12,035 nucleotides of DNA. It comes from Phyllobacteriaceae bacterium. Lineage in GTDB: Bacteria > Pseudomonadota > Alphaproteobacteria > Rhizobiales > Devosiaceae. Where the stretch lies: positions 1-12,035 of the forward strand of contig JAAZLP010000327.1 in assembly GCA_012799265.1 (NCBI GenBank), given 5' to 3'. The translations under genes were made by a program, and so were the position numbers. Every line of letters starts with the position of its first letter. Position 1 is the stretch's first letter. The notes below the pieces were generated by a model. It did no database searches. It was not told the DNA's origin and saw nothing but the letters and a program-made list of their open reading frames with translations. Of the stretch, positions 1-8,090 are shown piece by piece.

Positions 1-1529
<1,529 letters not shown>

Positions 1530-1651
1530 TTGTATAAGCCTCTCTTTCAGCGAACCCTGTGCGAAGCCCTTTCATCGAAAGCAGCTCCGTATCCTCAAGG
1601 GGGTCGGGTCCCTCGTAGGTTTGAAATCGCCCGTCGCCGGGCCTGCGGCGT

Positions 1652-1680
1652 ATATAGGGGGGTGCGGTGGGGGCTTCAAG
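1652..1680 (-). promoter_or_regulatory. Heat-shock (RpoH/sigma-32 type) promoter of dnaK
   Basis: Read on the minus strand: CTTGAA at 1680-1675, a 16-base spacer, then CCTATAT at 1658-1652. This is the alphaproteobacterial RpoH pattern (CTTGAA and a C-rich TATAT-like -10). Transcription would start near 1645, giving a leader of about 115 bases. The grpE promoter at 5308-5336 has the same -35 and the same 16-base spacing. The match is seen; sigma-factor assignment is from the known consensus. Confidence 0.8.
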
Positions 1681-1715
1681 CGCGACGGCACCTGAATTTC
1701 CTGCGACGGGGTGGC

Positions 1716-1736
1716 GCCGCCCGGATTGCGGGCGGC
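1716..1736 (-). terminator. GC-rich hairpin after the small exported protein gene
   Basis: A perfect 8-bp stem (1716-1723 with 1729-1736) around a 5-base loop, starting 11 bases past the stop codon at 1747. There is no T-run after it on the minus strand, so it is a weak or factor-assisted terminator at best. It separates the upstream gene from the dnaK promoter. Confidence 0.45.
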
Positions 1737-1746
1737 ACCGTATCGG

Positions 1747-2079
1747 TCAGTCGGTCAGGGTATAGCTATCGAGCGAGCAGATATCGACTTCCGGCACGAT
1801 GAGTTCTTCGCCGTTTTCGCCAAGGAACTTGAAATCATAGAGGCATTCGTCCGAACCGTCGCCAATCGTGGCGGTTGCCTGATAACCGGCTTCGAGGATG
1901 CCCATGTCTTCCAGCAGATCCTCGCCCCAGCTCTCGTCGGTCGAGGGCGTGGTGTAGAAGTAGTGCAGGTCGACCGAGCTGTTGTTGATGATCGTGAATT
2001 CGACCGTCTGGGCCGCAGCCGGCAGAGCTGATGCGAGCAGAGCCAAGGCGGCAACGCCGCTCAAAATATTCTTTTTCAT
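1747..2079 (-). CDS. Small exported protein of unknown function
   Basis: A 110-residue protein. A signal peptide is clear: MKKN, a hydrophobic stretch (ILSGVAALALLASALP), and an AAAQ-type cleavage site near residue 23. The mature part of about 87 residues is acidic, with FTIINNSS near its start, a central YTTPSTDESWGEDLL motif, a Gly-containing turn, and two cysteines (in DECLYDF and DICSL) that could form a disulfide after export. This layout (N-x-S, SP...WG-D-L, C-YD-F, then LC near the end) resembles a family of small uncharacterised periplasmic proteins I recall from proteobacteria, but I cannot name a domain with certainty. An upstream in-frame ATG at 2154 would add 25 charged residues before the signal peptide; 2079 was chosen because it puts the signal sequence at the N-terminus, with AGGGA about 10 bases upstream. 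It stands alone, divergent from pabBC. Confidence 0.85.
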   Translation of the reverse strand: MKKNILSGVAALALLASALPAAAQTVEFTIINNSSVDLHYFYTTPSTDESWGEDLLEDMGILEAGYQATATIGDGSDECLYDFKFLGENGEELIVPEVDICSLDSYTLTD

Positions 2080-2218
2080 GAGTAGTTTGTCCCTAGACCG
2101 GGCTCTCGGGCCCGGATCGCGATGCTCTCTGCCATGCCCTTGACATATCGCCAAGGCCCTTCGCGAGAGAAACGAAAACCAGTGGTGCGGTGGAGCATCG
2201 ATACGCTAGAAGCGGGCC
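2080..2218. promoter_or_regulatory. Divergent intergenic region, exported protein / pabBC
   Basis: 139 bases that must hold promoters for both flanking genes. On the plus strand CTTGAC at 2139-2144 is a good housekeeping -35, but no convincing -10 follows at 16-18 bases. An inverted repeat (CCGGGC at 2098-2103, GCCCGG at 2110-2115) would form a 6-bp hairpin in the leader of the minus-strand gene. Neither promoter is placed with confidence. Confidence 0.4.
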
Positions 2219-4003
2219 ATGTTCAGCACCGGCACCATATTGCTGCATGACAATCTCAGTGCAGCCGGCCAAAGCCTGCTTTTTTCCGCCCCGCGGGAAA
2301 TCCTTGTTGCCTATGATGCGGCAAGTGCGCGCACCGCATTAGAGCGGCTCGCATCGGCGGCGAGCGAAGGTCTCTGGGCCGCCGGGTACCTGGCCTATGA
2401 GCTAGGGCTTCTCTTCGAGGAGCGGCTCGAGCAATTCCTGCCGGAGCGCACGACAACGCCGCTGCTCTGGTTTGGCCTCTATGATAGCCCACAACGGCCG
2501 TCGGCGCCCGAAATCGCGGCGATGTTGGCCAAGGCGGGAGATGGATCGGCGCGTGATATCCGTCCTCGTCTTGATTTTCCTGCCTATGTCCGGGCCTTCA
2601 ATCGGGTCAAGGAGCTTATCGCTTCGGGAGATACCTATCAGGTGAACCTCACCCTGAAGGCCGACTTCCAAGTCGAGGGCGATCCACTAGGTCTTTACCA
2701 GGCCTTGGCTGCAAGCCAGCCCGTCGCCTATGGCGCCTATATCCATGCCGGTGACCACCACGTCCTCTCCCGCTCGCCGGAGCTGTTCGTGTCCGGCACG
2801 GGAAACCTGCTGAAGGCCCGGCCGATGAAGGGCACCCTCAAGCGCGGCAATTCGATTGCCGCCGACGATACGGGTCGAGCTGCGCTCCCCGGTGACGAAA
2901 AGAACCGCGCGGAAAACCTGATGATCGTCGATCTCCTGCGCAATGATCTCGGGCGCATTGCCGTAACCGGATCGGTCAAGGTCACAGACCTCTTCACCGT
3001 TGAGACCTACCGAAGTCTTCACACCATGACCTCAGGCATCGAGGCGCGGATGAAAGAAGGTACGGGCATGCGCGCCGTCTTGGAAAATCTCTTTCCCTGC
3101 GGCTCTGTCACCGGCGCCCCGAAATTAAGGGCCATGGAAATCATTCAAGACGTCGAAGCGGGACCGCGCGGGCTCTATACCGGGTCCATAGGCTATATTG
3201 CCCCGAACGGCGACTTTGCCTTCAATGTGGCCATCCGTACGGCGGTCATTGACGAAAACGACCGTGGCGAAATCGGCATTGGCGGTGGCATCGTCGCCGA
3301 TTCAGTAGCGCGCGACGAATATGATGAGGCTCTGCTCAAATTGAAGTTTCTTGCCGATCCAGCGCCGCCAGTCACCCTGATCGAAACGTTCAAATGGACG
3401 CCGGATGAAGGTTATGCCCTCCTTGACCGTCACCTTGACCGTCTTCTCGCTTCCGCCGCCTATTTTGCCCTGTCCACCACACGGGAAGAGGTCTACGATT
3501 ATCTGACCGCTGCCACCACAGAATGGCAGGGACCCATGCGCGTCCGGCTGACGCTGTCTGAGGAGGGGTTAGATCTTACGGCGGTCGCCCTGCCCCCGAA
3601 CCCTTCCCGGTTCCGCTTTGCCATCGCGAAAGAGCGTCTTGATTCGGGCCTGCTCTGGTTGTCACACAAGACCACAAACCGCGCCTTTTATGACCAGCCG
3701 CGCCAGCGCGCCCATGATGCGCATGGGCTCGATGAACTGGTCTTTTGCAATGAACGAGGGGAATTGACCGAGGGGTCGTTCACAAATCTTTTCGTCGAAC
3801 TTGGCGGACGCCTGCTCACGCCACCTCTCACCGCCGGCCTGCTGCCGGGCACTTTACGCGCCGAGCTCATCGCTAATGGGGAGGCGGAGGAGCGCGTGTT
3901 GGCGCTTGTCGATCTTGAGCAGGCTGATGCAATCTTTCTTGGCAATTCCGTTCGCGGGCTCATCCCCGCCATCTGGGAAAAGGACGTTATGAATGATGCT
4001 TGA
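2219..4003 (+). CDS. pabBC: Bifunctional aminodeoxychorismate synthase component I / aminodeoxychorismate lyase (PabB-PabC fusion)
   Basis: A 594-residue fusion covering two steps of p-aminobenzoate synthesis for folate: chorismate to 4-amino-4-deoxychorismate (with a separate glutaminase PabA, not in this window), then release of pyruvate by a PLP lyase. Residues about 1-385 are the chorismate-binding domain, with PMKGTLKRG (202-210), IVDLLRNDLGR (236-246), GSVTGAPKLRAMEII (295-309) and GLYTGSIGY (318-326). Lys204 in PMKGT is the PabB-type nucleophile; anthranilate synthase has Ala here, so this is PabB rather than TrpE. Residues about 386-594 are a class IV aminotransferase fold, with SHKTTNR (Lys484, the expected PLP lysine), GELTEGSFTNLF (514-525) and LLPGTLR. 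The ribosome site is weak (AGAAG, 6 bases before ATG), but no better start is seen. The end overlaps pncA by 11 bases. Confidence 0.95.
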   Translation: MFSTGTILLHDNLSAAGQSLLFSAPREILVAYDAASARTALERLASAASEGLWAAGYLAYELGLLFEERLEQFLPERTTTPLLWFGLYDSPQRPSAPEIAAMLAKAGDGSARDIRPRLDFPAYVRAFNRVKELIASGDTYQVNLTLKADFQVEGDPLGLYQALAASQPVAYGAYIHAGDHHVLSRSPELFVSGTGNLLKARPMKGTLKRGNSIAADDTGRAALPGDEKNRAENLMIVDLLRNDLGRIAVTGSVKVTDLFTVETYRSLHTMTSGIEARMKEGTGMRAVLENLFPCGSVTGAPKLRAMEIIQDVEAGPRGLYTGSIGYIAPNGDFAFNVAIRTAVIDENDRGEIGIGGGIVADSVARDEYDEALLKLKFLADPAPPVTLIETFKWTPDEGYALLDRHLDRLLASAAYFALSTTREEVYDYLTAATTEWQGPMRVRLTLSEEGLDLTAVALPPNPSRFRFAIAKERLDSGLLWLSHKTTNRAFYDQPRQRAHDAHGLDELVFCNERGELTEGSFTNLFVELGGRLLTPPLTAGLLPGTLRAELIANGEAEERVLALVDLEQADAIFLGNSVRGLIPAIWEKDVMNDA

Positions 4004-4628
4004 AATCGGACCGGAAGACGTCCTCGTCGTCGTGGATATGCAGTATGATTTCCTGCCTGGCGGGAGTCTGGCGGTTGCCGGCGGCGATGAGATCGTGCCG
4101 CTCATCAACGCCCTGGCAAAAAAATTCCGCAACGTCGTCCTGACCCAGGACTGGCATCCCGCGGACCATATTTCCTTCGCCAGCCAACACGAGGGCAAGA
4201 ACCCTTTTGACACAGTCGAACTCGACTATGGCACACAGGTCCTCTGGCCCGACCACTGCGTCTGGGCAACGCGCGGGGCTGAACTCTCGGCCGATCTCGA
4301 TATCCCTCACGCGCAGCTCATCATCCGCAAGGGCTATAACCGCGCCATCGATTCCTATTCAGGCTTTCAGGAGGCGGATCGGGAGACTCTTACCGGCCTC
4401 GCCGGCTATCTCAATGAGCGCGATGTCGGGCGGCTCTACATCGTCGGCCTCGCCACCGATTTCTGCGTCGCCTGGACGGCCCTAGACGGCGCCGCGGGCG
4501 GTTTCGACGTAACGGTCATTGAAGACGCAACGCGCGCCATTGATGCCAATGGTTCGCTCGAAAAAGCCTGGGCCGACCTGGCAGAGGCCGGCGTCGAGCG
4601 CATCCAGAGCCGCGAGCTTCTGGGCTAA
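3993..4628 (+). CDS. pncA: Nicotinamidase (PncA family)
   Basis: Hydrolyses nicotinamide to nicotinate and ammonia in the NAD salvage pathway, in the cytoplasm; many homologues also act on pyrazinamide. At 211 residues the length is normal for the cysteine-hydrolase (isochorismatase-like) family. The catalytic triad is visible: Asp15 in VVDMQYDF, Lys113 in IIRKGYN and Cys158 in GLATDFCV. The metal ligands are Asp53, His55 and His59 in TQDWHPADH, and WPDHC (85-89) is the usual substrate-side loop. Two ATGs lie in tandem (3993, 3996); 3993 was chosen because AAGGA at 3980-3984 stands 8 bases before it. The gene overlaps the end of pabBC by 11 bases, so the two are probably co-transcribed and translationally coupled. 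Confidence 0.96.
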   Translation: MMLEIGPEDVLVVVDMQYDFLPGGSLAVAGGDEIVPLINALAKKFRNVVLTQDWHPADHISFASQHEGKNPFDTVELDYGTQVLWPDHCVWATRGAELSADLDIPHAQLIIRKGYNRAIDSYSGFQEADRETLTGLAGYLNERDVGRLYIVGLATDFCVAWTALDGAAGGFDVTVIEDATRAIDANGSLEKAWADLAEAGVERIQSRELLG

Positions 4629-4629
4629 C

Positions 4630-4656
4630 AAAAAGGGCGCCACCGGCGCCCTTTTC
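4630..4656. terminator. Bidirectional terminator between pncA and grpE
   Basis: A perfect 11-bp stem (AAAAGGGCGCC at 4631-4641 with its complement at 4645-4655) and a 3-base loop. The A-run and T-run are part of the stem, so it reads as an intrinsic terminator on both strands. It begins 2 bases after the pncA stop and lies 22 bases beyond the grpE stop, serving both convergent genes. Confidence 0.92.
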
Positions 4657-4677
4657 AAATCTCTAATTCGGCAACGA

Positions 4678-5271
4678 TCAGGCGCTCTTGTCGACGCCTT
4701 CGCCGCCATTGGCGGGCGCTGCGGCGGCCGGGCCGCCCTTGGAAACGCCGACCATGGCCGGGCGCAGAACGCGCTCGCCGATCTCAAAGCCTTCCTGAAC
4801 CACCTGCACCACCGTACCATCGGGCACTTCAGTGTTCGGCACTTCAAACATCGCCTGATGCTTGTGCGGGTCAAATTTCTGGCCAGCAGCTTCGATCGGC
4901 TTGACGCCGTGCTTGCCGAGAAGGCGCTGCATTTCGCGCTGCGCCAGTTCAATGCCTTCGATCAGGCTCTTGAGCGTGCCTTCGGCGGTTTCGCGCGTTC
5001 CGGCGGGCAGCATGACCAGCGCCTGGCCAAGGGCGTCGATGGCGCTCAGCATATCGCGCGCAAATCCGGCAATGGCATAGGAACGGGTATCAGCCACGTC
5101 GCGCTCGGTTCGCTTGCGCAGGTTTTCCATCTCCGCGATGGTCCGCAGCACGCGATCCTTGAGCTCGGCATTCTCGGCAACAAGCGCCTCGACGGGGTCG
5201 ACTTCTGGCGTTTCGATTTCCGGGTTTTCCGTTTCCGGCGTCTCGCCCTGGGCGGCGGTCTCGTCGCTCAT
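4678..5271 (-). CDS. grpE: Nucleotide exchange factor GrpE
   Basis: Cochaperone that releases ADP from DnaK and often acts as the thermosensor of the Hsp70 cycle; dimeric and cytoplasmic. 197 residues. Residues 1-27 are an acidic, proline-rich, probably disordered tail with repeated ETPE/NPE units; about 28-90 form the long paired helix (AENAELKDRVLRTIAEMENLRKR region); the C-terminal beta-wing carries the family signature, FDPHKHQAMFEVPN (133-146) through VVQEGFEIGERVLRPAMV (157-174). The tail after 178 is Ala/Gly/Pro-rich. It lies 60 bases downstream of hrcA on the same strand and has its own heat-shock promoter in the gap. The ribosome site is weak (GGATGAAGA, upstream of ATG). Identity is certain. 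Confidence 0.98.
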   Translation of the reverse strand: MSDETAAQGETPETENPEIETPEVDPVEALVAENAELKDRVLRTIAEMENLRKRTERDVADTRSYAIAGFARDMLSAIDALGQALVMLPAGTRETAEGTLKSLIEGIELAQREMQRLLGKHGVKPIEAAGQKFDPHKHQAMFEVPNTEVPDGTVVQVVQEGFEIGERVLRPAMVGVSKGGPAAAAPANGGEGVDKSA

Positions 5272-5307
5272 CTGGTCTTCATCCGTATTTTGAAAGGTCT
5301 GTGCCGC

Positions 5308-5336
5308 ATATCGGCTAAGCGTGCAGTTAATTCAAG
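5308..5336 (-). promoter_or_regulatory. Internal heat-shock (RpoH-type) promoter of grpE
   Basis: Minus strand: CTTGAA at 5336-5331, a 16-base spacer, CCGATAT at 5314-5308. The -35 runs across the hrcA stop codon. It differs from the dnaK promoter (1652-1680) by one base in the -10 and has the same spacing. Transcription would start near 5301, about 30 bases before the grpE ATG, so grpE could rise with dnaK without hrcA. Confidence 0.7.
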
Positions 5337-6417
5337 CCTTGCCGTGTTTGCGGGCCATCATCGAGGAAATTACATTTGCGGTATAGTCCACCACCGGCAC
5401 GATACGCGCATAGTTGAGCCGCGTCGGACCGATCACGCCCAGCACACCGACGATACGGTCATTGGCATCCTTGTAGGGCGAGAGAATTACCGAGGACCCG
5501 GAGAGCGAAAAGAGCTTGTTCTCGGAGCCAATGAAGATGCGAACCCCCTGCCCCCGCTCGGCGTCGCCAAGCAACTCCATGAGCCCATCCTTGCTCTCGA
5601 GCTCATCGAACAATTGACGCATCCGCGCCAGTTCGTCGCTGGCCATGGTTTCGTTGATGAGATTGCCGCGACCGCGCACGATCACGGTCGGCGAGCCATT
5701 GCTGCCCGACTGCGACAGCGTTGCGATGCCTGCATCGACGAGCTTTTGCGTCAATTCGTCCAGCTCGGCCCGCTGTTCCTCGCGCCGTTCATTGAGCACG
5801 CGCCTAGCCTCGGAAAGGGTCCGCCCGACGACATAGTGGGCAAGATAATTGCTGGCCTGCGCCAGTGCGCTGGCGGTGAAGCCCGGCGGCAGGTCAAGAA
5901 TGCGGTTTTCCACCTGCCCATCCTCGCCCACCATGATGGCCATGGCGCGTGTCGCGTCAAACCGCACAAATTCGATGTGCTTGAGCACCATGTCAGCCTT
6001 GGTGGCGATCACCACGCCCGCCCCCTGGCTGAGTCCGGATAGAATAGAACTGGCTTCCGAAAGCAGGTCCTCCACCTGCCCGCGCTGGGCGGTGCCCTCG
6101 ATATGGCGGGAAATCTGTTGGCGCTGGTCTTCGTCCACCGCGCCGACCTCGAGCATGGAATCAACGAAAAAGCGCAGTCCTTGCTGCGTCGGCGCACGAC
6201 CGGCCGAGGTGTGTGGCGCGGCGATCAGCCCCAGATCTTCAAGGTCTGCCATCACGTTTCGGACAGACGCGGGGGAGAGCTCCACCTGCAGCAGGCGGCT
6301 CAGGTCCCGCGATCCAACCGGCATGCCGGTGTCGAGATAGCGCTCCACCAGGCGCCGGAAAATCTCCTGGCTGCGGGCATTGAGCACGGAAAGGAAGTCT
6401 TCGGCCGGTCTGGACAT
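5332..6417 (-). CDS. hrcA: Heat-inducible transcription repressor HrcA
   Basis: DNA-binding repressor that in other bacteria binds the CIRCE inverted repeat upstream of groESL and sometimes dnaK, with its folding dependent on GroEL. 361 residues, a normal length. An N-terminal winged helix covers about 10-85, with the recognition stretch SPASVRNVMADLEDLGLI (48-65) and the wing HTSAGRAPT (69-77) followed by QGLRFFVD. The rest is the GAF-like and dimerisation region, with late conserved elements VILSPYKD and GVLGVIGPTRLNY. No CIRCE repeat was found anywhere in the window, so its target genes are likely elsewhere. The start codon lacks a visible Shine-Dalgarno sequence; the leader is AT-rich (TTTAATTAAAACAGC before ATG). 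The start is supported by the family's usual N-terminus. First gene of an hrcA-grpE unit, divergent from rph. Confidence 0.98.
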   Translation of the reverse strand: MSRPAEDFLSVLNARSQEIFRRLVERYLDTGMPVGSRDLSRLLQVELSPASVRNVMADLEDLGLIAAPHTSAGRAPTQQGLRFFVDSMLEVGAVDEDQRQQISRHIEGTAQRGQVEDLLSEASSILSGLSQGAGVVIATKADMVLKHIEFVRFDATRAMAIMVGEDGQVENRILDLPPGFTASALAQASNYLAHYVVGRTLSEARRVLNERREEQRAELDELTQKLVDAGIATLSQSGSNGSPTVIVRGRGNLINETMASDELARMRQLFDELESKDGLMELLGDAERGQGVRIFIGSENKLFSLSGSSVILSPYKDANDRIVGVLGVIGPTRLNYARIVPVVDYTANVISSMMARKHGKA

Positions 6418-6458
6418 GCTGTTTTAATTAAACTCGTCGGCTTTAACCCTAGCGTCTC

Positions 6459-6487
6459 ATTTAGGCGCTTCCTCCCCAAGAGCCAAG
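6459..6487 (-). promoter_or_regulatory. Putative housekeeping promoter of hrcA
   Basis: Minus strand: CTTGGC at 6487-6482, a 17-base spacer, CTAAAT at 6464-6459, close to the alphaproteobacterial sigma-70 pattern CTTGAC/CTATAT. The start would be near 6452, about 35 bases before the hrcA ATG. Plausible, not proven. Confidence 0.5.
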
Positions 6488-6496
6488 CACCCGCCG

Positions 6497-6525
6497 CTTG
6501 TGGGGCGGTCCGATGAGAGTTAAGA
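6497..6525 (+). promoter_or_regulatory. Tentative promoter of rph
   Basis: CTTGTG at 6497-6502, a 17-base spacer and TTAAGA at 6520-6525. The -10 match is poor. It is listed because it is the best pair in the 139-base divergent region and because its -10 lies within the CtrA-like box at 6519-6534. Confidence 0.3.
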
Positions 6526-6534
6526 GGCGGTTAA
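6519..6534 (-). promoter_or_regulatory. CtrA-type binding box between hrcA and rph
   Basis: On the minus strand the sequence TTAACCGCCTCTTAAC fits the full CtrA site TTAA-N7-TTAAC exactly and also has the TTAACC form of the first half. It lies 23 bases before the rph ATG and 102 bases before the hrcA ATG. Further TTAA units occur at 6424-6431 and 6443-6446. The match is seen; binding by the cell-cycle regulator CtrA is inferred. Confidence 0.5.
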
Positions 6535-6556
6535 TAGCAACAATACTGGACCGATT

Positions 6557-7273
6557 ATGCGGCCTTCCGGCAGACAGCCCTCCCAGATGCGAGCGGTGAC
6601 CATCAAGCGCAATGTAGCAATGAAGGCCGAGGGTTCCTGCCTGATTGCTTTCGGCAATACCAAGGTGCTGTGCACCGCATCGGTCGAGACCAGCGTTCCC
6701 GGATGGTTGCGCGGCAAGGGCCAGGGCTGGGTTACCGCCGAATATGGCATGCTCCCCCGCGCCACCGGTTCCCGCACCCGCCGCGAGGCCACTGCCGGCA
6801 AGCAGACAGGGCGGACCCAGGAAATCCAGCGCCTTATTGGTCGCTCGCTGCGTGCCGTCGTCGACCTGCAGGCGCTGGGCGAAGCCCAGATCACACTCGA
6901 TTGTGATGTGCTTGAGGCCGATGGCGGTACGCGCACCGCTTCGATCACCGGCGCCTATGTCGCGCTGGCTGATGCCATCACCTGGATGAACGAGCGCAAG
7001 CTGACCAAGGGCAATGCGCTCAAGGACAGCGTTGCCGCCGTTTCCTGCGGCATCTATCGCGGCACGCCACTCCTCGACCTCGATTATCTCGAGGATGTCG
7101 AGGCAGAAACCGACGCCAATTTCGTCATGACGGGTTCGGGCAAGTTCGTCGAAATCCAGGGCACTGCGGAAGGCGCTCCTTTTGATCGCGCTGAACTCGA
7201 CGCCCTCATGACCCTCGCCCAGCAGGGCATCGGCGAACTTTCTCTCATCCAGAAGGCGGCTCTGGGCGCATGA
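6557..7273 (+). CDS. rph: Ribonuclease PH
   Basis: Phosphate-dependent 3'-5' exoribonuclease that trims tRNA precursors and takes part in rRNA decay, as a hexameric ring in the cytoplasm. 238 residues, the normal length. The start MRPSGRQPSQMR matches the family's usual first residues, so ATG 6557 is preferred although no clear Shine-Dalgarno precedes it. The phosphate-binding arginines lie in TGSRTRREA (70-78), and the RNase PH signature CDVLEADGGTRTASITGAY runs from 116 to 134. Acidic residues expected at the active site are in LDLDYLEDVEAETDANF (Asp180, Asp186). The stop TGA overlaps the ATG of the next small ORF by 4 bases, starting a chain of coupled genes. Confidence 0.98.
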   Translation: MRPSGRQPSQMRAVTIKRNVAMKAEGSCLIAFGNTKVLCTASVETSVPGWLRGKGQGWVTAEYGMLPRATGSRTRREATAGKQTGRTQEIQRLIGRSLRAVVDLQALGEAQITLDCDVLEADGGTRTASITGAYVALADAITWMNERKLTKGNALKDSVAAVSCGIYRGTPLLDLDYLEDVEAETDANFVMTGSGKFVEIQGTAEGAPFDRAELDALMTLAQQGIGELSLIQKAALGA

Positions 7274-7449
7274 TCAACTGGCTGCGAAAATTTCCGTCCG
7301 CTGGCCGCCGCTCTGCTGAGCGCATTGCGTCGACACGCACACCCGTGGGGGAGCAGGCATCGCCCTCCTCCGTCGGAACGGAATTTTCCGCCCAGAACTC
7401 CGCGCTCTGGAATGACATTCGCCGCGCATTGGAAGGCTCAAGGCCATGA
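7270..7449 (+). CDS. Small 59-aa protein embedded between rph and rdgB, unknown function
   Basis: An ORF of 59 codons whose ATGA overlaps the rph stop (ATG 7270, rph TGA 7271-7273) and whose own TGA (7447-7449) overlaps the rdgB ATG (7446) in the same 4-base manner. It fills almost the whole 172-base gap between two conserved genes. The product begins MINWLRKFPSAGRRS and ends SALWNDIRRALEGSRP; it is basic (9 Arg/Lys against 5 Asp/Glu), Ser-rich in the middle, with a possible short amphipathic helix at the C-terminal end and no membrane segment. 40 of 59 codons end in G or C, compatible with coding. AGAAGG near 7250 is a distant ribosome site, so coupled re-initiation is more likely. I do not recognise a family. 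It could instead be a spacer whose only role is to couple translation. Confidence 0.6.
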   Translation: MINWLRKFPSAGRRSAERIASTRTPVGEQASPSSVGTEFSAQNSALWNDIRRALEGSRP

Positions 7450-8090
7450 CCATCCCTCGCCTCCGTCCCGGTGATCGCCTGGTGCTGGCGACGCATAATG
7501 CGGGTAAGCTCAAGGAATTCCGCGAACTCTTCGCGCCCTTCGGCCTGGAACTGGTATCGGCCGGCGAACTGGGCCTGCCTGAACCTGAAGAAACCGGCAC
7601 GACCTTTGCCGAGAACGCCCGCACCAAGGCGCATGCTGCTGCTAAGGGCGCCAATATGCTAGCGCTCTCAGACGACAGCGGCATCACGGTCGATGCGCTC
7701 AATGGCGAGCCGGGTGTCTATACGGCTGACTGGGCCGGCGTACCGCGTGACTTCAACCGCGCGATGAAGCGGGTCGAAGACGCACTCCAGGCGGCGGGCG
7801 CCATTTCGCCCGGCCAGCGCCGCGCCGCCTTCAACGCCACGCTTTGCCTCGCCCACCCCGATGGGCGCGACATGCTCTTTGTCGGCAAGTGCGAGGGCAC
7901 GCTTGTCTGGCCTCCGCGCGGCGATCAGGGACATGGCTATGATCCCATGTTCATGCCCGACGGCCACGACATCACGTTCGGCGAGATGTCGCCCGAACAG
8001 AAGCACTCATGGAGCCCCGGTCAGCGCGGCCTCTCGCATCGCGCCCGCTCCTTTGCGCTCTTCGTGGAGACCCAGATCGAGCATGGCTAA
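7446..8090 (+). CDS. rdgB: XTP/dITP diphosphatase (RdgB/HAM1 family)
   Basis: House-cleaning enzyme that hydrolyses dITP, XTP and ITP to the monophosphate and pyrophosphate, keeping deaminated purines out of DNA and RNA. 214 residues, close to the family norm of about 200. Motifs: ATHNAGKLKEF (15-25), the nucleotide-binding start; ETGTTFAENARTKA (49-62); SDDSGITVDALNGEPGVY (75-92), with Asp77 as the likely catalytic base; HGYDPMF (163-169); and SHRARSF (197-203). GGAAGG at 7431-7436 stands 9 bases before ATG. It overlaps the upstream small ORF by 4 bases and hemW by 8 bases, so it sits in one operon with rph and hemW. Confidence 0.97.
   Translation: MTIPRLRPGDRLVLATHNAGKLKEFRELFAPFGLELVSAGELGLPEPEETGTTFAENARTKAHAAAKGANMLALSDDSGITVDALNGEPGVYTADWAGVPRDFNRAMKRVEDALQAAGAISPGQRRAAFNATLCLAHPDGRDMLFVGKCEGTLVWPPRGDQGHGYDPMFMPDGHDITFGEMSPEQKHSWSPGQRGLSHRARSFALFVETQIEHG

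Noticed and set aside
2080..2154. 25-residue N-terminal extension of the exported protein
   Set aside because: It would bury the signal peptide behind a charged stretch; ATG 2079 fits export.
3999..4004. CTTGAA on the plus strand at the start of pncA as a heat-shock -35
   Set aside because: No CCTATAT-like -10 lies at the proper distance; it is coding sequence.
4519..6042. Long plus-strand ORF of 507 codons across the pncA end, grpE and hrcA
   Set aside because: It crosses a strong terminator and lies opposite two fully recognised genes; the His-rich product looks like antisense translation.
7861..8082. Upstream extension of hemW inside rdgB
   Set aside because: The extension is unlike HemW and lies over the conserved end of rdgB; ATG 8083 gives the normal N-terminus.
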